Origin: G021776435 sp046756245
Lineage (GTDB): Bacteria > Pseudomonadota > Alphaproteobacteria > Caulobacterales > Parvularculaceae
Assembly (NCBI GenBank): GCA_046756245.1
Contig: JBHHVZ010000024.1
Location: 1-32,456 of the forward strand
Direction: 5' to 3'
DNA length: 32,456 bases
Positions 7,014 to 15,156 of the stretch are shown piece by piece. The stretch's first letter is position 1. Each line of letters opens with the position of its first letter. The translations under genes and the position numbers were made by a program. The notes below the pieces were generated by a model. That model searched no databases. It saw only the letters and a program-made list of their open reading frames with translations, and was not told the origin of the DNA.

Positions 7014-8438
7014 ATGCTGCGGCTGCTCCGCACGACGTCCTTCCGGTTCACGCTCATCTACGTACTGTTGTTTTCGGGCGCCGTGGCGATGCTTGGGGCC
7101 TATGTCTATCAGGCGACCTTCGGCGCGGCGGCCAAGCAGACAGACGAAATCATTGATGGCGAAATCGCAGTTTTGACCGAACTCTTCGCAGCGAGCGGGC
7201 CGGGCATGCTGCGTCAGGTGATACGGCAGCGAACAGCGTGGCGCGATGACGGCATCTACATGCTGATCGGCGCGCCTTCGGGCGCGGTTCTTGCTCGCAA
7301 TCTGACGGCGCTGCCTCAGGAAGCGTTGCAGGCGGACGGGGCGTTTTTCGACTTCAACTATGAACGGCCGGTGCTTGATGCAGCCGGCCGCGAGACAGGG
7401 ATTGAAACGCGGGAAGCGCGGGGCAAGCTGACTCGATTGAAATCGTCTCCGGAAGCGGACGCCTGGTTCGTGCTGCTCGTCGCGCGCGATGTTGCAGGGC
7501 GCGAAGCGCTCAAAGAACGCTCCCAAAGCGTGATCTCGCGCATCGCACTGGCGACGATTGCGCTTGGGCTGGTAATCGGCCTTCTGTTCAGCCGGTCGCT
7601 CCTGCGTCGCGTTGAAGAGGTGAACAAGACGGCGCGGGCGATCCGCGCCGGCGATCTGTCCCAACGTATTGCGCTGTCGGGCGGCGGCGACGAACTCGAC
7701 CATCTTGCGAACAACCTCAATACGATGCTCGATCAGATCGAACGTCTCATGACCGGCATGCGCGAAGTCAGCGACAATATCGCGCATGACCTACGTTCGC
7801 CGCTCACGCGCATACAGAATCGTTTGTCAGAAGCGCTCGATGAAGACGTCGAGGCCAAGGAACAAGCGCTTCGCGCCACGCTCGAAGACACCGAGCGCAT
7901 GCTGGCGACGTTCAATGCGCTGCTCACCATCGCGCGCGTCGAGTCTGGCGAAGGGGCCGGCGCCATGGAGCCCGTCGACCTCGTCGCCATCGCCGAGGAG
8001 ATGGCGGAGCTTTACGAGCCGGCCGCCCAGGACGCCGGGTTCGACCTGACGATTTCGACCGAGCCGACGCCATTAATCGTCGGTTCGCGCGCTCTCATTT
8101 CGCAGGCGATCGCTAATCTGCTGGACAACGCGCTTAAATATGCCGTCGGCGGACACTGGATTGAAGTCAAAGTGCGACGGGGACCCGACGGTGGGGCGAT
8201 TCTTTCGGTCTCCGACGACGGACCTGGCGTTCCGGAAAAGGACCGTGAGCGCATTCTGCAGCGCTTCGTGAGGCTTGAGCAGAGCCGGTCGACGGCGGGA
8301 AGCGGGCTCGGCCTCAACCTCGTAGCAGCGATTACGCACGCGCATGGCGGCGAGCTTGCGTTTGGCGATCGGAAAGGCGTCGGTCGCGAATCGGGATTTG
8401 AAATCATCCTTACCTTTCCGCCCGGCGATCGAGATTGA
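7014..8438 (+). CDS. Sensor histidine kinase (HAMP, HisKA, HATPase_c)
   Basis: This membrane kinase is partner to the preceding regulator, 474 residues from the ATG at 7014. A TTG at 7008 overlapping the regulator stop would add two residues. Domains in order are: transmembrane segment about 10-30; periplasmic sensor region about 35-170; second transmembrane segment about 175-195; HAMP linker; HisKA with phosphorylated histidine about 258 in NIAHDLRSPLTR; and a HATPase_c domain with N-box NLLDNALKYA, G1 box SDDGPGVP and G2 box GSGLGLNL. The kinase is complete and nothing suggests loss of activity. The region after it (8439-8869) holds no convincing gene but contains the palindromic element at 8551-8819. 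Confidence 0.92.
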   Translation: MLRLLRTTSFRFTLIYVLLFSGAVAMLGAYVYQATFGAAAKQTDEIIDGEIAVLTELFAASGPGMLRQVIRQRTAWRDDGIYMLIGAPSGAVLARNLTALPQEALQADGAFFDFNYERPVLDAAGRETGIETREARGKLTRLKSSPEADAWFVLLVARDVAGREALKERSQSVISRIALATIALGLVIGLLFSRSLLRRVEEVNKTARAIRAGDLSQRIALSGGGDELDHLANNLNTMLDQIERLMTGMREVSDNIAHDLRSPLTRIQNRLSEALDEDVEAKEQALRATLEDTERMLATFNALLTIARVESGEGAGAMEPVDLVAIAEEMAELYEPAAQDAGFDLTISTEPTPLIVGSRALISQAIANLLDNALKYAVGGHWIEVKVRRGPDGGAILSVSDDGPGVPEKDRERILQRFVRLEQSRSTAGSGLGLNLVAAITHAHGGELAFGDRKGVGRESGFEIILTFPPGDRD

Positions 8439-8550
8439 ACGAATTGCATCGGCGCCGTTCCGGTGGTTGCCTGCTAAAAACTGATAAATATGCAAACAAC
8501 CCTCTTGCGATTCTTAAAAAATCAGGGCTTGTTCAGCCGACACCGTCGTA

Positions 8551-8819
8551 AGGGTCTATACTCGATCATGGTTTGGCGCGCGATATGTGCGAAAATCGAC
8601 TGGGTCCAGGAGCGAAATCGCAGGAAGGGTCAACCCCCTTCAAGATTTCGCGACGCCGAAACAGGCGATTTTCGCCATACCCGTCCGGGCGCGGCGCATT
8701 CGATTCGTGAAGGCGTCGAAAAGCTTGACCGTATTCCCCGATACGCTCTTCGCTTTTCTCCTGTTCACGAACCGAATGCGCACGCGTCGCGCCCGAACCC
8801 ATGATCGAGTATAGACCCT
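8551..8819. mobile_element. MITE-like element with perfect terminal inverted repeats and cloverleaf fold
   Basis: This 269-bp non-coding element lies between the sensor kinase and the HU gene. The ends are a perfect 21-bp inverted repeat (8551-8571, starting AGGGTCTATACTCGATC, against 8799-8819). Pairing continues imperfectly to 8583/8787. Inside are two independent hairpin arms. Arm 1 (8589-8675) has nested stems of 10 bp (GCGAAAATCG), 8 bp (GCGAAATC) and 6 bp (GAAGGG). Arm 2 (8694-8781) has an 18-bp stem with one mismatch, then stems of 7 bp (GAAAAGC) and 5 bp (CGTAT). Together these form a three-way junction. No transposase is encoded. TA lies at both outer margins if the last T is counted as flank, a weak hint of a TA target duplication. 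Confidence 0.75.
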
Positions 8820-8833
8820 AGGGCGGGTTTGGC

Positions 8834-8850
8834 GCGGCTTCGGCCGCTTT
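8834..8850 (+). promoter_or_regulatory. UUCG-loop hairpin in the hup leader
   Basis: GCGGC-TTCG-GCCGC forms a 5-bp stem with a stable UUCG tetraloop and is followed by TTT and then ATATTT. It lies about 20 bases before the HU start codon. It could act as a weak terminator for transcripts leaving the palindromic element or as a stabilising structure in the hup 5' UTR. The sequence alone does not decide between these. Confidence 0.4.
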
Positions 8851-8869
8851 ATATTTCGAGGTAGAAGAC

Positions 8870-9154
8870 ATGAGCAAAGCTGACTTTATCGCCAACGTCG
8901 CCAAGACCGGCGACATGAGCAACGCCGAAGCCAAGCGCGTCGTGGAACTCGTATTCGGCGAAATCGAAGCCGGATTAAAGCGCTCCCGCAAAGAAGGCAA
9001 ATACACGATCGGCACGTTCGGCACCTTCTCAATCTCCAAGCGCGGGGCCCGAAAGGGCCGCAACCCGCGTACGGGCGAGGAGATCAAAATTAAAGCATCG
9101 AAGAGCCTTCGCTTCCGCCCGTCTTCGAGCCTCAAGACCGCGGCCGGCTGCTGA
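8870..9154 (+). CDS. hup: HU-family DNA-binding protein
   Basis: This small nucleoid protein, 94 residues, binds and bends DNA as a dimer. It has the family pattern: an N-terminal helical part (KADFIANVAKTG, then AKRVVELVFGEIEAGL), the core GTFGTFSISKRGARKGRNPRTG that forms the DNA-binding arm, and a C-terminal FRPSSSLK. A GAGGT sequence 8-9 bases upstream of the ATG supports the start. The gene ends in a strong intrinsic terminator and is flanked upstream by the palindromic element, so it is probably a single-gene unit. It and the element separate the sensor kinase from glnE, which I recall as often being neighbours in alphaproteobacteria. Confidence 0.95.
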   Translation: MSKADFIANVAKTGDMSNAEAKRVVELVFGEIEAGLKRSRKEGKYTIGTFGTFSISKRGARKGRNPRTGEEIKIKASKSLRFRPSSSLKTAAGC

Positions 9155-9177
9155 GCCCGCTGAACTTCGGTTCTATA

Positions 9178-9219
9178 ATCCGCCGCACGGGAGGCGCTCC
9201 CCCGCGCGGCGGATTTTTT
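9178..9219 (+). terminator. Intrinsic terminator of hup
   Basis: ATCCGCCGC (9178-9186) pairs perfectly with GCGGCGGAT (9206-9214), and a run of six T (9214-9219) follows. The loop holds a further GGGAGGCGCTCCC palindrome. It is 24 bases after the hup stop codon. Confidence 0.9.
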
Positions 9220-9289
9220 ATGCGCTCGCCGCTCATAAATTTTCGCTTCGCCCCTTTGCGATTGGCGAGGCGCATGGTCAATTAGCGTC

Positions 9290-12235
9290 ATGTCGGTCGA
9301 GTGCGCCCTGAAAGATCGGATAACTGAGTGTCCGCGCGCCTATGATCAAGACGCCGCAACCCGCTTGCGTGATCAAATCGGCGCCCGGTTGGATGTTTTG
9401 CCGCCCGAGGCGCGGCGTCTGATTTATAGCGTAGGCGGATGTTCGCCATATCTTTTCCGTCTGATCACGAGTGCGCCCGAATTTGCGTGCGATGTACTGG
9501 CGGCCGCGCCTGAAACGGCGATTGACGAGGCGATCGCGGCCACCTGGCGGTCGGCGGCGGCGGACGACGCGGCGGCGCAGAAGGCGGCGTTGCGCGCAGC
9601 TAAGCGCCGCGCCGCGCTGGTCGTCGCGCTTTCGGATATTGGCGGCGTCTGGAACTTGAACGAAGCGACTGGTTTTCTCGCCGATTTCGCCGACGCCGCC
9701 GTCGGCGCCGCGCTACGCGGCGCGCTTTTGAGATTAATCGGTAAGGGCTTTGCGCCACCCCCGACAGACGCACCTGAAAAAGAGTGCGGAATCGCCGTCA
9801 TCGCCATGGGCAAGCTCGGCGCGCGCGAACTTAATTATTCGAGCGATATCGATCTCATCGTTGTTTTTGATCCGGAGAAAACGCCGGTGTCGGATGATGG
9901 CGACGCGCGCGAAGTCTCCGTGCGCGCCGCCCGCGAGACCGTCGATATTTTGCAGGACCAGACGGCCGACGGTTATGTCTTCCGCACCGATCTCAGGCTT
10001 CGGCCCGATCCGGGCGTTTCGGCCGCCGCCGTATCGGTTCGAGCGGCGGAGGCCTATTACGAGGCACACGGACAAAACTGGGAGCGCGCCGCATTCATAA
10101 AGGCGCGCGCGGCGGCTGGGGATCGCGCCGTCGGCGCGACGTTTCTGGAAACGCTGCGTCCTTTCGTTTGGCGTAAATATCTCGACTACGCAGCGATTGA
10201 GGATATTCACTCGATCAAGCGCCAGATCCATGCGGCGAAGGGCGGCGGCGGGATTGAATTTTACGGCCACGATCTGAAACTCGGGCGCGGCGGCATTCGC
10301 GAAATAGAGTTCTTCGTTCAGACCCAGCAGCTCATACTTGGCGGAAAAAATCCGGCGTTGCGCGCGCCCGCCACCCTCGACGCGCTCGACGCGCTCGCAC
10401 AATCGGGCCATGTGACGCAAAAAGACGCCTGTGCGCTTGAGGATGCTTATCTTTACATGCGGCGCGTCGAGCACCGAATTCAGATGCTCAATGACGAGCA
10501 GACGCATCGAATACCACGCATACGAGAAGACGCCGACCGTCTCGCAGCGTTTCTGGGCGAGAAAGACGAAGCGGCGTTTCGAAAGAAGCTGATCAGCGTC
10601 CTCAGCGCCACTCACCGGCGCTTTTCGGGACTATTCGAGAGCGAGGACCGGTTATCGTCGGAAGACGGCAATCTCAGCTTCACGGGCGTCGAAAACGATC
10701 CTGCGACTGTTAGAACACTTGAAACTCTCGGATTTGCGCGCGCAAGCGAGATCAGCATCGTTATTCGCAGATGGCATGCAGGCGCGCCGCGCGCCACGCG
10801 GTCGCTCCGCGCGCGCGAGCTTTTGACGAAACTGACGCCGACGCTGCTTGAATCGCTTGCGCGCGCCAGCGACGCGGATGCAGCGTTCTTCGCCTTCGAC
10901 CGTTTCCTGATGGGGCTACCGTCGGGCGTGCAGATCTTTTCGTTGTTCGCCAACAATCCGCAGGTGTTTGACACGCTGATCGAGATCATCACGACGTCGC
11001 CGTTTCTGACGTGTGAGCTTTCGAAACGCGCGAATTTTGTCGAAGCGCTCGTAGAAAGCGCCTGGCCGGCTCCACCGCCGGAACCGAAAACGGCTGCAAA
11101 AGCGCTCGACGACGCCGTCGCCGCGGCTCACGGGTTTGAAGCCAAGCTGAATACGGCGCGGCGCTGGGGCGGCGAGCAGCGTTTTCAGACCGCCGCGCAG
11201 CTCGCCGCCGGCAGTCTTGCGCCGGACGAGGCCGCGCGTGCTTTCACCGCTGTCGCAGATGCGGCGATTACAGCGTTTCTGCCGACGGCGCAGGAAGAAA
11301 TGCGGCGTCTGCACGGCGCCATCGAAGGCGGCCTGGTCGTCATCGGACTCGGCCGGCTCGGCGCCCGCGAAATGACTGCAACGTCTGATATCGATCTCAT
11401 CTTTATTTACGACACGCCGGAAGGCGCGGTTTCAGACGGGGCCAAGGCGCTTGACGGCGTCAGCTATTTCACGCGGCTCGTGCGCCGGCTGGTGACGGCG
11501 CTGTCGGCGGCGACAGAAGAAGGCGCGCTCTTCGAAGTCGATATGCAATTACGGCCATCCGGCGCCGCCGGACCCGCCGCCGTGAGTTTCTCCGCCTTTC
11601 AGCGCTATTACGATGAAGAAGCCTGGACCTGGGAAGAAATGGCGCTCGCCAAGGCGCGGGTCGTCGCCGGCGACGAGGCACTCGCCGAAAAGGTCGTTAA
11701 GGAAATCGAAACGATCTTCCGTCGACCCCGCAATATAGAAGCGCTGGCGCGCGATGTTATCGACATGCGCGCGCGCATCACCGAGGCGAAACCGCCGGCA
11801 AGCGTCTGGGACGTCAAACTTGCGCGAGGCGGGCGCACCGACATCGATTTCCTCTGGCAATTTCTGTGGCTCGCCGGCGGAGACCGGCTGGGCGCGCCGC
11901 CGCTTTCAGCCGCGGCCGCCATCGATCGCCTCCGGGAGGCCGGCGGGCTGAAGCCGAAGGCAGTTCAGACGCTGTTAACCGCGTTGGAATTGTTTGAAAA
12001 TATCATTCAGTCGAGCCGCGCGTTGCTGGGCGGCGTTTTCGATCCGTGCGAGGCCGGTGATGCGCTGCAGGCGCGAATGGCGGCCGTCTGCGGGGCGGCG
12101 ACAATTGAGAGGGCCGAACGCGTGATCGCCAGGCGACAGGCGGAAGTCGCGCGTCTGTTCGACGATACGATCAAAGTGCGTCAAAAGACCGGGAGCAAAC
12201 CGGACAGTTCTTCGGGAGCGAATGTCGACATCTAA
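9290..12235 (+). CDS. glnE: Bifunctional glutamine synthetase adenylyltransferase / adenylyl-removing enzyme
   Basis: This enzyme controls glutamine synthetase by adding or removing AMP on a tyrosine, in response to PII and glutamine. At 981 residues it has the usual length. Two nucleotidyltransferase domains are visible. The first is near residues 172-192 (MGKLGARELNYSSDIDLIVV, the de-adenylylating half); the second is near 685-705 (GLGRLGAREMTATSDIDLIF, the adenylylating half). Both keep the metal-binding DxD within SDIDLI. The helical linkers after each domain (RVEHRIQ in the first half) are conserved. The start has only a weak ribosome-binding site. The stop overlaps the next gene by 14 bases, so the flavoprotein operon downstream is probably co-transcribed. 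Confidence 0.96.
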   Translation: MSVECALKDRITECPRAYDQDAATRLRDQIGARLDVLPPEARRLIYSVGGCSPYLFRLITSAPEFACDVLAAAPETAIDEAIAATWRSAAADDAAAQKAALRAAKRRAALVVALSDIGGVWNLNEATGFLADFADAAVGAALRGALLRLIGKGFAPPPTDAPEKECGIAVIAMGKLGARELNYSSDIDLIVVFDPEKTPVSDDGDAREVSVRAARETVDILQDQTADGYVFRTDLRLRPDPGVSAAAVSVRAAEAYYEAHGQNWERAAFIKARAAAGDRAVGATFLETLRPFVWRKYLDYAAIEDIHSIKRQIHAAKGGGGIEFYGHDLKLGRGGIREIEFFVQTQQLILGGKNPALRAPATLDALDALAQSGHVTQKDACALEDAYLYMRRVEHRIQMLNDEQTHRIPRIREDADRLAAFLGEKDEAAFRKKLISVLSATHRRFSGLFESEDRLSSEDGNLSFTGVENDPATVRTLETLGFARASEISIVIRRWHAGAPRATRSLRARELLTKLTPTLLESLARASDADAAFFAFDRFLMGLPSGVQIFSLFANNPQVFDTLIEIITTSPFLTCELSKRANFVEALVESAWPAPPPEPKTAAKALDDAVAAAHGFEAKLNTARRWGGEQRFQTAAQLAAGSLAPDEAARAFTAVADAAITAFLPTAQEEMRRLHGAIEGGLVVIGLGRLGAREMTATSDIDLIFIYDTPEGAVSDGAKALDGVSYFTRLVRRLVTALSAATEEGALFEVDMQLRPSGAAGPAAVSFSAFQRYYDEEAWTWEEMALAKARVVAGDEALAEKVVKEIETIFRRPRNIEALARDVIDMRARITEAKPPASVWDVKLARGGRTDIDFLWQFLWLAGGDRLGAPPLSAAAAIDRLREAGGLKPKAVQTLLTALELFENIIQSSRALLGGVFDPCEAGDALQARMAAVCGAATIERAERVIARRQAEVARLFDDTIKVRQKTGSKPDSSSGANVDI

Positions 12236-13556
12236 GCCATACGATCTGTTTGTGGTTGGCGAGGAGCCGGCGGGGCTTGCTGCGGCCACGTGCGCGGCGC
12301 GCACAGGCGCGCGCGTCGCGGTTTTGCGCGCCGCACAGGCGCGTCCAACCGCCGCCGACGTTTACGATGTCGACGTTCCGAACTTTGTTTGGCGCCGTAT
12401 GGATCTGCAAAGCGCCGGACTATCCCTCAAAAGCGCATCCGCGCTTGTTTCGCTTTTCGAAGATGGCGAGCCGATAAAAACCTATCGAAATCCGCGTCGC
12501 ACGAGCGACGCGTTGAAAGCTTCACGGCTTGCTGACGCCGTCGTTTGGGAGGATTTCGTCTCCGAACTGAGAACTGATGCGGCGCAGACAGAAGCGCTGT
12601 CCATGCGTCTCGCCGCCGGGCGTGATCTGAACGGCGCGCCGTTCGCGCCGCGTCTTTCCGATATAAAACTGATGACGGGCGTCTGCGCCGGTTATCTCGA
12701 CGACTATTTTGAAGACGACAAACTGAAAACGCATGTAGCAAGCGCTGCGCTTGCGCCGTTCGGACTCGGCGGCGACGAACCGGGGTCCGTCGGCGCTCTC
12801 GCTGCGCTATTCGAACAGGACGCGTGGCCCGTGCGCGCCGTGAAAGGAGGCCCGGCGCTCGCCGCTGCGCTGGAGCGCGCCTGCGTCGACGCCCGCGTCG
12901 AATTCCTCAAAGGGACGATCAAGAGCATCGATGCGCGCGACCCCAAGCTGCGCACTGTCGATCTTGGTGCGGAGGGAATGGTGCGCACGCGATATATAAT
13001 CTGCGCGTCTTCGCGCGCGGGGCGCGTTTGCGGCGTGCGCGCGTTACAGCCGCTCGCGCCGATGGACAGGCGCGGCGCAGCCGAAGCGCATGTGCGCTTG
13101 AAATTGTCGCGGCCGGTCGAAGCGCCCGGCGGCGATAACAACGCCGTCTTCTACGTCGCCGGCTCAATGCGCGAGCTTGCAGCGGCTCGCGCGGAGGCGC
13201 TTGAAGGCCGCATTCCGTCCGCGCCGCCGCTTGTCTTCGAATTGACAGCAGGCGGCGACATTTTCGTGCGCGCGCCATATTGTCCTGAGCGGTTGATTGA
13301 GGAGGGCGAAGAGCGCGAATGGAGCGAGCAGGACCGTCAGGCGCTCAGCATGCGCGTTATAAAGCGACTGGCGCCCTATCTAGACGGATTGGAGCAATAT
13401 GTCAGAAAGGCGCAGGCGAAAGTATTCGCGCCGCCCGGCGACGACGAAACACCCCGCACAGACCCGCTGGATGCACGCGTCGTCGCGCCGCCGCCGTCAG
13501 GAAACGCAATCGGGGCGGCTGTCCGTCTCGCCGACAGGCTTTTGAGCCGTGACTGA
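12222..13556 (+). CDS. FAD/NAD(P)-binding oxidoreductase-like protein with degenerate Rossmann motif
   Basis: This 444-residue protein has an N-terminal Rossmann beta-alpha-beta unit typical of FAD-dependent oxidoreductases (YDLFVVGEEPAGLAAATCA, then ARVAVLRA). Where the family has GAGPAG it has GEEPAG (residues 13-18), so the central glycine is replaced by Glu, which should hinder the diphosphate contact. The middle carries further flavoprotein-like features (a segment around 215-260 resembling the second FAD-contact strand) and the C-terminus ends in GNAIGAAVRLADRLL, like a truncated C-terminal FAD motif. The gene overlaps glnE by 14 bases and the next flavoprotein-like gene by 8. It may be a non-catalytic partner of that protein. 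I cannot assign a substrate. Confidence 0.7.
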   Translation: MSTSKPYDLFVVGEEPAGLAAATCAARTGARVAVLRAAQARPTAADVYDVDVPNFVWRRMDLQSAGLSLKSASALVSLFEDGEPIKTYRNPRRTSDALKASRLADAVVWEDFVSELRTDAAQTEALSMRLAAGRDLNGAPFAPRLSDIKLMTGVCAGYLDDYFEDDKLKTHVASAALAPFGLGGDEPGSVGALAALFEQDAWPVRAVKGGPALAAALERACVDARVEFLKGTIKSIDARDPKLRTVDLGAEGMVRTRYIICASSRAGRVCGVRALQPLAPMDRRGAAEAHVRLKLSRPVEAPGGDNNAVFYVAGSMRELAAARAEALEGRIPSAPPLVFELTAGGDIFVRAPYCPERLIEEGEEREWSEQDRQALSMRVIKRLAPYLDGLEQYVRKAQAKVFAPPGDDETPRTDPLDARVVAPPPSGNAIGAAVRLADRLLSRD

Positions 13557-15156
13557 TACGCAAACGCCAAAGACTGAAGTCGGAGCCGCCGTCAGCGCCA
13601 TCGAGGGCGGCGTCGACGCCATCGTCATCGGCGCGACTATCGACGGTCTCGCCGCAGCGGCCTATCTGGGCAAAGCCGGCCTGACGACAGTGCTGCTCGA
13701 AGCCGGCGCAACGCCGGGCGGCGTCGTGCGCGAACGCGAGTTTGCGCCGGGCTTTCGATGTGTTGACGGCGAGCACCTGATTTTCGCGCTCGATCCTGAT
13801 CTCGTCGCCGAGCTTGACCTCTATCGCTTCGGTCTCGCCTACGCCAACCGTCGTCTCGATACGGTGTATTTCTTCGAGGACGGCCCCTCGCTGCGTCTCG
13901 ATGGGGAGCCTTTTCGGTGGAAGGAATCGGTCGCGAAGGCTGGCGTTGAAGACACGGATGCGTTCGGTGAGATCGTTGACGATCTGCTGCAGACGGCGAA
14001 CCTGATGCGAACGCATCTCAAGCTTTCGGCGAAACCCGGCGCGCGCGGGGGCGACGCGCTGATTTCGCAATTTTTTTCTGGCGCGCCGTCGGACGCCGCC
14101 GCTCTGGTGGAGCGTTTCGCAATTGCGCCGGTCGACGATGTTCTCGACGCCGCGCTGGCGGATGAAAGATTGAAAGCGCTACTGACAGCAGAAGCCTCTT
14201 TGCGCGCCGCCGCTGCGCCGTATGAGGCGTTCAGTTTTCTCGCGCTCGCTTACGGGCTGACGGGGGAAGTCGCCGGACTTCAGGGCGCGCGCGCTTATCC
14301 TGAAGGCGGCGCGGTTGCGGTGGCGGATGCGCTGCGACGGGCGGCCCAAGCCGCCGGCGTTGATTTTCGCGCATCTGCATCAGTGAAATCCGTCATCGTT
14401 GAATGGGACGGCGTCGCCGGCGTCGAGCTGTCCGGCGGCGCCCAGATCCGGGCCCCGGTCGTCGTCAACGCGCTCGAAGCCCGGCGCGCCTTTATCGATC
14501 ATATTGGCTTGGGAAAACTTGATATCGAGTTTCAGCAGGCGCTCGCCGCGCCGGCCCAAAATATTGCTTCCGCGCGCCTGCATCTTGCGCTCAAGGGCGC
14601 GCCCGCGGATCGTAGAACTGAACGCAACCTGATGCGGCGTCTCGTGTTTGCGCCTTCGCGCGCGGCGCTTCGAAAAGCCTATCATGCAGCCCGGTCGGGA
14701 GACGCCGCCGCGCCGCTGATTATCGAAGCCGTCTTCCCGGGCGCCTTCGACAAAACTGCAGCGTCGGCCAACGGTCAGGTGATTTCCGTTATCGCGCATC
14801 CCGTTTCCTTCGATCCGCAACCCTCGCAAGCAGCGCGGAAGTCAATCGAAGAAGCGATCGTCGCCAGTCTGGAAGTGATGGCCCCGGAGATTTCGACCCG
14901 CATAAAAGCGGCCGATCTGCGCCTGCCGGTCGATCTCGCCGCCGATTTGGACGCAGACCCGGCCGCTTATGCGGCGCGGCCCGTGATTCTCGATCAATGG
15001 GCGCGCGCGCAGCTTCTCGTTCAGGCCGGCGGCGTTGAGCGGTATTATTTTTGCGGGCCCGAAGCGCAAATCGGCGCGGGAATAAGCGGCACCACCGGCC
15101 GATTTGCAGCGAAAGCAGCGATAGAGGCGTCCAGAAAAAGGAGCGGATTTTTGTGA
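13549..15156 (+). CDS. Phytoene desaturase/PYROXD2-like FAD oxidoreductase, degenerate GxGxxG
   Basis: This 535-residue protein uses a GTG start that overlaps the previous stop by 8 bases. The fold matches the phytoene desaturase/PYROXD2 group: dinucleotide strand DAIVIGATIDGLAAAAYLG (about 23-41), GG motif TPGGVVREREFAPGFR (55-70), and a C-terminal FAD signature YYFCGPEAQIGAGISGTTGR. In the first motif the usual GAGxxG is GATIDG (28-33), with Thr in place of the central glycine, a change parallel to that in the preceding gene. The C-terminal FAD motif is well preserved, so some cofactor binding is possible. No carotenoid genes are nearby, so a carotenoid role is not supported. The likely partners are the overlapping neighbours on both sides. 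Confidence 0.78.
   Translation: MTDTQTPKTEVGAAVSAIEGGVDAIVIGATIDGLAAAAYLGKAGLTTVLLEAGATPGGVVREREFAPGFRCVDGEHLIFALDPDLVAELDLYRFGLAYANRRLDTVYFFEDGPSLRLDGEPFRWKESVAKAGVEDTDAFGEIVDDLLQTANLMRTHLKLSAKPGARGGDALISQFFSGAPSDAAALVERFAIAPVDDVLDAALADERLKALLTAEASLRAAAAPYEAFSFLALAYGLTGEVAGLQGARAYPEGGAVAVADALRRAAQAAGVDFRASASVKSVIVEWDGVAGVELSGGAQIRAPVVVNALEARRAFIDHIGLGKLDIEFQQALAAPAQNIASARLHLALKGAPADRRTERNLMRRLVFAPSRAALRKAYHAARSGDAAAPLIIEAVFPGAFDKTAASANGQVISVIAHPVSFDPQPSQAARKSIEEAIVASLEVMAPEISTRIKAADLRLPVDLAADLDADPAAYAARPVILDQWARAQLLVQAGGVERYYFCGPEAQIGAGISGTTGRFAAKAAIEASRKRSGFL

Noticed and set aside
8490..8804. Open frames across the cloverleaf element (104, 78 and 75 codons)
   Set aside because: They read through the inverted repeats and arms, have no ribosome-binding site and no domain. 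They exist because the element is GC-rich and lacks stops.
8551..8819. tRNA or tRNA-like gene
   Set aside because: The shape is a cloverleaf, but stem lengths, lack of T-loop and D-loop consensus and the total of 269 bases do not fit a tRNA.
15051..15152. Longer N-terminus for the GcvT-like protein
   Set aside because: This part lies inside the preceding flavoprotein gene. The GTG at 15153 has GGAG upstream and overlaps the previous stop in the manner of the other genes here.
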